A stretch of 64,000 nt of DNA from Clostridia bacterium. GTDB lineage: Bacteria > Bacillota > Clostridia > Christensenellales > Aristaeellaceae. The first letter of the stretch is position 1; the number at the start of each line of letters is the position of its first letter. The notes below the pieces were generated by a model that saw only the letters and a program-made list of their open reading frames with translations, was not told where the DNA came from and did not search any database. A program made the position numbers and the translations under genes. Below, piece after piece: positions 58,400 through 64,000 of the stretch. Where the stretch lies: the NCBI GenBank assembly GCA_900769075.1, contig CAAGFE010000003.1, forward strand, positions 15,996 through 79,995. Direction: 5' to 3'.

Positions 58400-59665
58400 T
58401 CACACACGCTTCAGCTGGACTTCCTTCTCGTAATCCAGCACGGTCTGGAACCACTCGCCGTCGGCGGGCTTGCCGCAGCGGCGGCAGTATTCGTTCCAGA
58501 TTTCGCCGAAGGGCAGGGTCTTCATTTCCTCCTGCGCGACCATCAGGGCCGTCCAGTCGCCCTTGTCCTGGAGGGACTTGTGGTCAGCGGCGGGGGTCAG
58601 CAGGGCCATGAGCAGTGCCTTCTGCACATTGCGGAAGCCCACGACCCAGGCGCTGACGCGGTTGATGGAGGCATCAAAGTAGTCCAGCGCCATATGCACC
58701 TTGCCGTCCAGGCCGCCGCAGCGGACGATCTCCTTGGCGATCTCGCGGGTTTCGTCGTCCAGCAGCACCACATGGTCGGAGTCCCAGCGGATGGGGCGGG
58801 TGATGTGCAGCGCCAGCTCGGGGAAGAAGGCCAGCAGCGCGGGAATCTTGTCGGACACCACCTCGGTGGGGTGATAGTGCCCGTTGTCCATCAGGGGGAT
58901 GCACTTGCCGGGGTTCATGGCGGCGTAGGTCAGGGCGTACTCGGCGCTGCCCACGGTGTAGGCCTCCACGCCGATGCCGAACACCTTCGATTCCACGCAG
59001 GGCTTGACCAGGTTGAAGTCGAACGGCTCGGAGAGGATCTCGTCCATGGACTCTTTGTAGCGCACGCGGGGGCTCAGGCGGTCAGCGGGGATGTCCTTGA
59101 AGCCGTCGCCCGTCCAGATGTTCATGATGCAGGGCTGGCCCAGCTCCTCCGCCAGGTACTGGCTGATGCGGATGGACGCCTTGCCGTGCTCGATCCAGAA
59201 TTTGCGGGTTTCCTCGTTGGGGGAAGCCAGGGTCAGGGGATCGCACTTGGGGTGGGAGAAGAAGGTGGGGTTGAAGTCGCAGCCCAGCCCGCGCTCCTTG
59301 CAGAACTCCACCCACTTCTTGAAATGCTTGGGTTCCAGCTTGTCGCGGTCAACCCAGCCGCCGTTTTCCTCGTCGAAGATGGCGTAGCAGGCGTGGAGGT
59401 TCATTTTCGGCGTGCCGGGGCAGAGGGACATCACCAGGTCGAGATCGGCCATCAGCTCCTCGGGGGTGCGGGCGCGGCCGGGGTAGTTGCCGGTGGTCTG
59501 GATGCCGCCGGTCAGGGGGGCGTTGGGGTCACCGTCGAAGCCGCGCACGTCGTCGCCCTGCCAGCAGTGGAGGGAAACGGGGGCTTTTTGAAGCTTGGCC
59601 ATGGCGGCTTCCACATCAACGCCGAGGGCCTCGTATTTGGCCTTTGCCTGTTCGTAGAGGGTCAT
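58400..59665 (-). CDS. rhaA: L-rhamnose isomerase
   Basis: A 421-aa metal-dependent TIM-barrel isomerase converting L-rhamnose to L-rhamnulose. The N-terminal part has SLHCWQGDDVRGFDGD, followed by GIQTTGNYPGRARTPEELMADLD. The metal site lies around DFNPTFFSHPKCD and MDNGHYHPTEVV, with SDHVVLLDDETREIAKEIVR later. Length is typical. It stands between rhaB and rhaD on the minus strand with a 74-bp gap to rhaD. The start has AAAGGA upstream. Confidence 0.96.
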   Translation of the reverse strand: MTLYEQAKAKYEALGVDVEAAMAKLQKAPVSLHCWQGDDVRGFDGDPNAPLTGGIQTTGNYPGRARTPEELMADLDLVMSLCPGTPKMNLHACYAIFDEENGGWVDRDKLEPKHFKKWVEFCKERGLGCDFNPTFFSHPKCDPLTLASPNEETRKFWIEHGKASIRISQYLAEELGQPCIMNIWTGDGFKDIPADRLSPRVRYKESMDEILSEPFDFNLVKPCVESKVFGIGVEAYTVGSAEYALTYAAMNPGKCIPLMDNGHYHPTEVVSDKIPALLAFFPELALHITRPIRWDSDHVVLLDDETREIAKEIVRCGGLDGKVHMALDYFDASINRVSAWVVGFRNVQKALLMALLTPAADHKSLQDKGDWTALMVAQEEMKTLPFGEIWNEYCRRCGKPADGEWFQTVLDYEKEVQLKRV

Positions 59666-59709
59666 GAAGGGTCAGTCCTTTCTGATATATGAAGTGTTGG
59701 AATGGCGCA

Positions 59710-61116
59710 TCAGGTCCGGGGCAGGTATTCCCTGATTTCAAAGCTGTCGGGCAGGGCCTTGCGGAACGCCGCCAGATCGGCAAAGGCGCCGTCGGCGATC
59801 ATCTGCGCGGCCAGGTTGCCCAGGGCGGTACCCTCGGTGGGCCCGGCGTAGACGGGCAGGCCGGTCACGTCGGCGGTCATCTGGTTCAGCACCACATTGG
59901 CGCTGCCGCCGCCCACGATGTTCACGCTGGTGAAGCGCTTGCCGGTGATTTCGCTCATTTCCCGGATGGCCTTGTCGTAGCACACCGCCAGGCCCATCGT
60001 GACGGCCCGGAGAATGTCGCCCAGGTCAGCGGGTTCGGGCGCGCCCGCGTCGCGCAGGGCGGCCTTGACCTCCTCCAGCATGCTTTCCGGGGCCATGAAG
60101 CGGTTGTCCGTCGCGTCAACGTAAGCAGGGTAGGCGGAGGCTGCCGCCATCTGGGCCATTTCCGCGAAGGAATGGGCCTTGCCGGTCTCCCGATGGATGC
60201 ACTGGAGCATCCACATGCCCATGATGTTCTTGAGGAAGCGGGTTGTGCCCTGATAGCCGCCCTCGTTGGTGAAGCCGGCGTCCAGCGCGGCCTGGCTGGT
60301 GATGGGCGCGGGCAGCTCCGTCCCCAGGAGGCTCCAGGTGCCGCTGGACAGGAAGGCCGCGCCGTCGTCCCGGGCAGGAACCGCCATGTAGGCGCTGCCG
60401 GTGTCATGGGTGGCCGGCAGAAGCACCGTGGCCTGGCAGCCGACCTCCGCCGCCACCGCGTCGCTCAGCGGGCCCAGCACCGTGCCGGGCTTCACCAGCG
60501 GCGTGCGGAACCACTTGTCCGGGATGCCCGCCGCCGCGCGGATGGTTTCCGACCAGGTGCCGGAGTCCGCGTTGCACAGCGCGCCGGTGGTGCAGTCCGT
60601 CCACTCGTGGGCCTTTTTGCCTGTCAGGACGTAGGAGAGGTATTCGGGCATCATCAGGAAATCATCAACCGTATCGACGTATTCCGGGTGCTCCCTCACC
60701 GCCGCCATCATCTGATACACGGTGTTGAAGGGCTGCTTGGCGATGCCGCACAGACCGAAATGGAAGGGGAAGGGCATCACCTTTTCCAGCTCGGCGTCCA
60801 TGCCCTCGGTGCGGGCGTCGCGGTAATGCACCGCCTGCCCGACCCGCTGGCCGGCCCCGTCCAGGAGGACAAAGTCCACCCCCCAGGTGTCGATGCCGAT
60901 GTACGCTGGGGTGTAGCCCTGTTCCTTCGCGGCCTTGAGCCCCGCGACCACATGCTTTTCCAGCCCCTCAATGTCCCAGCAGAGGTGGCCGTCCGCCATG
61001 CTGCCTCCGTTGGGGAAGCGGTAGACCTCGCGGGTTTCGATTCTGCCGTTTTCCAGCCAGGCCACGATGTGGCGCCCGCTGGAGGCGCCGATGTCGATGG
61101 CAAGATAGGTTCTCAT
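59710..61116 (-). CDS. rhaB: Rhamnulokinase
   Basis: A 468-aa FGGY-family kinase phosphorylating L-rhamnulose. The N-terminus LAIDIGASSGRHIVAWLENG is the ATPase phosphate 1 motif. DTWGVDFVLLD, ATHDTGSAY and VGGGSANVVLNQMTADVTG are the second-domain motifs. Length fits. It starts 7 bp after rhaM, which suggests coupling, and is followed by rhaA. Confidence 0.96.
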   Translation of the reverse strand: MRTYLAIDIGASSGRHIVAWLENGRIETREVYRFPNGGSMADGHLCWDIEGLEKHVVAGLKAAKEQGYTPAYIGIDTWGVDFVLLDGAGQRVGQAVHYRDARTEGMDAELEKVMPFPFHFGLCGIAKQPFNTVYQMMAAVREHPEYVDTVDDFLMMPEYLSYVLTGKKAHEWTDCTTGALCNADSGTWSETIRAAAGIPDKWFRTPLVKPGTVLGPLSDAVAAEVGCQATVLLPATHDTGSAYMAVPARDDGAAFLSSGTWSLLGTELPAPITSQAALDAGFTNEGGYQGTTRFLKNIMGMWMLQCIHRETGKAHSFAEMAQMAAASAYPAYVDATDNRFMAPESMLEEVKAALRDAGAPEPADLGDILRAVTMGLAVCYDKAIREMSEITGKRFTSVNIVGGGSANVVLNQMTADVTGLPVYAGPTEGTALGNLAAQMIADGAFADLAAFRKALPDSFEIREYLPRT

Positions 61117-61123
61117 CTTCGTA

Positions 61124-61441
61124 TCACTCCATCAGGAACATGCACTGCATTTTCGGCTGTGCGCCGGTGACCGGATCCATCTCCAGCTCCAGCACATCCT
61201 CCATGTACACGTTCCACTTGTCCACAATGGGGCTGCCGGCCTGGGTCTTTTCGGCAAAGGCAATGCCCTGTTCGCACTCGTAGTAGCCGAAGAGCGTTTC
61301 GCCGTCGGACCAGATGGTGTAGTTGCGGATCCCGGCGGCCTTGAGCAGGGCCACCATCTCCGGCCAGATCTCGTCATGGCGGCGCTTGTACTCCGCCTGC
61401 ATGCCGGGCTTGATGCGGCCCTTCCATGCAAATCTCTCCAT
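61124..61441 (-). CDS. rhaM: L-rhamnose mutarotase
   Basis: A 105-aa enzyme interconverting the alpha and beta anomers of L-rhamnose. The segments GRIKPGMQAEYKRRHDEIWPEMV, AGIRNYTIWSDGETLFGYYE and the YMEDVLE region match RhaM/YiiL, including the active-site His (RRHDEIWP). The ATG at 61441 follows AAGGAGGAG; the longer open frame is not used. It is the first gene of the rha operon. Confidence 0.95.
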   Translation of the reverse strand: MERFAWKGRIKPGMQAEYKRRHDEIWPEMVALLKAAGIRNYTIWSDGETLFGYYECEQGIAFAEKTQAGSPIVDKWNVYMEDVLELEMDPVTGAQPKMQCMFLME

Positions 61442-61508
61442 TTTCAATCTCCTCCTTGCTGTTCTTTCGGATGCGGGCTGTGAGGATGTATAGAATTTGT
61501 TACCATAT

Positions 61509-61537
61509 ATTATAGGGCTAAGGGGCGGGTCTGTCAA
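61509..61537 (-). promoter_or_regulatory. Strong promoter of the rha operon
   Basis: On the minus strand a perfect TTGACA (61537-61532) and perfect TATAAT (61514-61509) are spaced 17 bp. An AT-rich, partly palindromic stretch (about 61487-61510) lies over the start of transcription and may be an operator. Confidence 0.88.
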
Positions 61538-61591
61538 TGCACCTGCGGCGATGATGGGTACAGGTGGGGCGAAAATGGACAGAATCGGGGA

Positions 61592-61621
61592 TTGCGGAGC
61601 ACCCCCGGCATATGCTATAAT
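61592..61621 (+). promoter_or_regulatory. Promoter of the GH112 gene
   Basis: TTGCGG (61592-61597) and a perfect TATAAT (61616-61621) are spaced 18 bp, divergent from the rha promoter 55 bp away. Confidence 0.7.
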
Positions 61622-61689
61622 GAAGATATCAATGAATGGCAACATGGCGTCGCTGCCGCGTTATACATCAGCATGGAGGCATATTCACA

Positions 61690-63840
61690 ATGGATCAGAA
61701 GTACCGTCAGGGTGGATTCACGCTCCCCGGTGAGGCCGGATACGAAAAGCTGACCCTTGAGCTGGCAAAAAAATGGGGCGCGGACGTGATCCGCGACAGT
61801 GACGGCACCAAGCTGTCCCCCGAAATCGTCGAGGCCGGGTACAGCATCTACTCCACCATCTGCATCATCCGCCAGCACAATGCCTTTGCGGCGGAGCATC
61901 CCGATGCCCAGCAGCAGACCTTCCTCTGCTCCGATCCGGCGGTGGCGGAAGGGGAGACCCTTGTCATCCGTCCGATGGACGGCTTTTTCACCGAGCAGTT
62001 CGAGCTCAACGACACGGCGGAGGCCCTCGCCTACTGGCAGGTGTACGACCGCACGTCCAACACCCTCGTCCCGGCGGACAGGTGGACGTATGCCGGCGGC
62101 GCGGTGACCGTCACCGGCTGCACCCCCTGGCATGAATACACGGTGTCCTTCCTGTGCTGGCGTATCTGGGAAGAGATCAACATGTACAACCACACCACCA
62201 ACGCCTGGACCAGCGAGCATCTGCGCCAGCTGGATCCCCGCCATCCCGCCGCGTGGGCATACCTCCAGCAGTGGCTGGAGGACTGGTGCGTGAACAATCC
62301 CGCCACCAACGTGGTGCGCCTGACCAGCCTGTTCTACAACTTCGTGTGGATTTTCGGCGATGATATGCGCCTGCGCAGCCGCTATGTGGACTGGGCCAGC
62401 TATGACTACACCGTGTCCGTCGCGGCTTTGAAGGCCTTCGAGCAGGAATACGGCTATGCCCTCACGGCGGAGGACTTCATCAATCAGGGCAAGCTGCAGG
62501 TGACCCACATGCCCCCCACGAAGGCCAAGCGGGACTATATGGCCTTCATCATGAAATTCGTGGCGGAAAAGGCCAAAGTGCTGGTGGACATCATCCACAA
62601 GCACGGCAAGCTGGCCTATGTGTTCTACGATGACAGCTGGGTCGGCATGGAGCCCTACGGCCCCTATTTCAGCCAGGTCGGCTTTGACGGCCTGATCAAG
62701 TGCGTGTTCTCCGGCTATGAGTGCCGCCTGTGCGCCAATGCTGAGGTGCCCACCCACGAGCTGCGCTTCCACCCCTACCTGTTCCCCACGGGCCTGGGCG
62801 GACTGCCCACCTTCTCCGAGGGCGGCAATCCCTCCCGGGATGCGCTCCAGTACTGGCAGCATGTCCGCCGGGCGCTGCTGCGTCAGCCGGTGGACCGAAT
62901 TGGCCTGGGCGGCTATCTGTCCCTGACGGTGCCCTTCCCGGATTTCCACGATACCATCGAAAACATGGCCATCGAGTTCCGCCGCATCAAGGAGCTGCAC
63001 CAGCACGGCGCGCCCCTGTGCGCCCCGGTGAAGGTCGCGGTGCTCCATACCTGGGGCAAGCTGCGCTCCTGGACGCTCTCCGGTCACTTCCACGAAACCT
63101 ATATGCATGACCTCATCCACATCAACGAGGCGCTGTCAGGCCTGCCGGTGGAGGTGCGGTTCATCAGCTTTGCCGATGTGGAAAAGGGCGCTTTGGCGGA
63201 TGTGGACGTGGTGATCAACGCGGGCCGCGCGGGCGATGCGTGGAGCGGCGGCGATGCCTGGAAGTCCGATGCGCTGGTGGCGGAAATCACCCGCTTTGTG
63301 CATGAGGGCGGTACGTTCATTGGCGTGAATGAACCCAGCGCGGTGGAGGGCTATCATACCTGCTTCCGCCTGGCCCATGTGCTGGGCATCGACAAGGATA
63401 CCGGCGCGCGGGTCTGCCATGGGCGATGGGCCTTCGACGTGGCGGAAGCCCCCTTCTTCCTGGACACGACCGTGCTGGGCGCGGACAAGCACCTCTACCT
63501 GACCGACGGCAAGGCGCAGGTCCTCCACGCGGCGGAGGGCGTCCCCCAGATGACCCTCCACCCCTTCGGCAAGGGCTATGGCGTGTACATGAGCCATTTC
63601 GAGGTCAGTCAGGACAGCACCCGCATGCTGCTGGAGCTGCTGCTGCATGTCAAGGGCGTGGCCCCCAGGGATGTGTACCTCTCCGACAGGGCACAGGTCG
63701 AAACCGCCTACTTCCCGGCGGACGACGTGCTGGTGGTGTTCAACAACGCCGAGGAGGCGGTGGACTGCACCGTGCATACCCCTTCGGGCGACGTGGCGTA
63801 CAGCCTGGCTCCCATGGAAACGAAGATTATCACCAAATAA
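61690..63840 (+). CDS. GH112 phosphorylase, likely D-galactosyl-beta-1,4-L-rhamnose phosphorylase
   Basis: A 716-aa GH112 phosphorylase. The family opening GGFTLPGEAGYEKLTLELAKKWGADVIRDSDGTKLS, then EYTVSFLCWRIWEEINMYNH, VFYDDSWVGMEPYGPYF, VDRIGLGGYLSLTVPFPDF and the C-terminal VINAGRAGDAWSGGDAWKS are all present. GH112 covers galacto-N-biose/lacto-N-biose phosphorylase and galactosyl-rhamnose phosphorylase (known from Clostridium phytofermentans). The divergent rhaMBAD operon favours the second: it would yield galactose-1-phosphate plus rhamnose from rhamnogalacturonan I side chains. The start at 61690 is preferred as it begins at the family N-terminus. No signal peptide, so it is cytoplasmic. 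Confidence 0.88.
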   Translation: MDQKYRQGGFTLPGEAGYEKLTLELAKKWGADVIRDSDGTKLSPEIVEAGYSIYSTICIIRQHNAFAAEHPDAQQQTFLCSDPAVAEGETLVIRPMDGFFTEQFELNDTAEALAYWQVYDRTSNTLVPADRWTYAGGAVTVTGCTPWHEYTVSFLCWRIWEEINMYNHTTNAWTSEHLRQLDPRHPAAWAYLQQWLEDWCVNNPATNVVRLTSLFYNFVWIFGDDMRLRSRYVDWASYDYTVSVAALKAFEQEYGYALTAEDFINQGKLQVTHMPPTKAKRDYMAFIMKFVAEKAKVLVDIIHKHGKLAYVFYDDSWVGMEPYGPYFSQVGFDGLIKCVFSGYECRLCANAEVPTHELRFHPYLFPTGLGGLPTFSEGGNPSRDALQYWQHVRRALLRQPVDRIGLGGYLSLTVPFPDFHDTIENMAIEFRRIKELHQHGAPLCAPVKVAVLHTWGKLRSWTLSGHFHETYMHDLIHINEALSGLPVEVRFISFADVEKGALADVDVVINAGRAGDAWSGGDAWKSDALVAEITRFVHEGGTFIGVNEPSAVEGYHTCFRLAHVLGIDKDTGARVCHGRWAFDVAEAPFFLDTTVLGADKHLYLTDGKAQVLHAAEGVPQMTLHPFGKGYGVYMSHFEVSQDSTRMLLELLLHVKGVAPRDVYLSDRAQVETAYFPADDVLVVFNNAEEAVDCTVHTPSGDVAYSLAPMETKIITK

Positions 63841-63853
63841 AGGCATACCAAAA

Positions 63854-63884
63854 GGCTGCTGCACCGTTGATTGGTACAGCAGCC
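63854..63884 (+). terminator. Hairpin after GH112, possible terminator
   Basis: GGCTGCTGCACC (63854-63865) pairs with GGTACAGCAGCC (63873-63884) with one mismatch. The T-run is missing, so it may be a stabilising or partial terminator. Confidence 0.55.
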
Positions 63885-63916
63885 CCAGACTGTCAAAAAA
63901 CCTCACAGGGAGGTGT

Positions 63917-64000
63917 CGGAGGGCCCGCAGGCCCTCTGACTTCATTCGTATCGCGGGGCTTTGCCGCGCGGGCGGGGCGGTTTCGGCCTTTGCCGAAACC
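63917..64000. repeat. Cluster of three GC-rich hairpins running to the window edge
   Basis: GAGGGCC/GGCCCTC (63919-63936), CGCGG/CCGCG (63952-63968) and GGTTTCGG/CCGAAACC (63979-64000) follow one another in under 90 bases. No coding potential is seen. The block looks like a dispersed intergenic repeat, but repetition elsewhere cannot be tested from this window. Confidence 0.5.

Noticed and set aside
61442..61645. A longer RhaM starting at 61645
   Set aside because: The extension crosses the rha promoter and the ribosome site at 61441; known RhaM proteins are about 104 residues.
1..64000. CRISPR arrays, tRNA or rRNA genes, insertion sequences
   Set aside because: No regular direct repeats with spacers, no cloverleaf or rRNA sequence, and no transposase motif were recognised on reading both strands.

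Overview
The window reads as one contiguous stretch of a GC-rich (about 60% G+C) Gram-positive anaerobe, most likely a gut or rumen member of the Clostridia. Pointers are AAGGAGG-type ribosome binding sites, sigma-A-like promoters, a T-box leader, a DUF1836 regulator, YolD/Y-family polymerase genes with a Gram-positive SOS box, and [FeFe] hydrogenases. The taxonomic placement is inference. No tRNA, rRNA, CRISPR array or intact mobile element was seen.

Layout. (1) 1-2,242: a polysaccharide-type sugar ABC permease pair (the first gene runs off the window) with a divergent promoter region. (2) 2,243-6,291: an MFS sugar transporter, a large protein of unknown function and a GH105 unsaturated rhamnogalacturonyl hydrolase. 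(3) 6,343-28,471: a glycan utilisation locus in two divergent arms. The minus arm is a DeoR regulator, GH38, two GH29 enzymes, GH51 and a small membrane protein. The plus arm is an unknown protein, a family-5 (Opp/Dpp-like) ABC transporter, a TIM-barrel isomerase, a decayed nucleotidyltransferase and a second GH38. (4) 28,654-45,000: housekeeping and envelope genes: purC, a secreted PIG-L deacetylase, a C39-like protein, a DUF1836 regulator with an SGNH esterase, a secreted FAD/FMN reductase, an L,D-transpeptidase, a PRPP synthetase, an ECF sigma factor with its membrane partner, a YitT-like protein, a NodB deacetylase, an Lgt-like protein and a phosphodiester glycosidase. (5) 45,236-50,329: a secreted protein with two internal repeats, then a T-box leader with a UGG (Trp) specifier in front of a trpXYZ-type ABC transporter. 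(6) 50,542-55,350: two [2Fe-2S] thioredoxin-like proteins, a sensory-type [FeFe] hydrogenase with a PAS domain, a PP2C/SpoIIE phosphatase and a catalytic-type [FeFe] hydrogenase. (7) 55,398-57,340: yolD and an SOS-controlled Y-family polymerase. (8) 57,501-63,840: rhaM-rhaB-rhaA-rhaD divergent from a GH112 phosphorylase.

How the genes work together. Regions 2, 3 and 8 fit a pectin/rhamnogalacturonan and mannose/fucose/arabinose glycan scavenger. Oligosaccharides appear to be imported whole and cut in the cytoplasm, because none of the glycosidases has a signal peptide. GH112 beside the rhamnose operon suggests phosphorolysis of galactosyl-rhamnose into galactose-1-phosphate and rhamnose, which would then be isomerised, phosphorylated and cleaved by RhaA, RhaB and RhaD. 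The hydrogenase cluster would dispose of, and probably sense, fermentative reducing power. The two substrate-binding proteins carry signal peptidase I-type signals with no lipobox, which is unusual for a monoderm.
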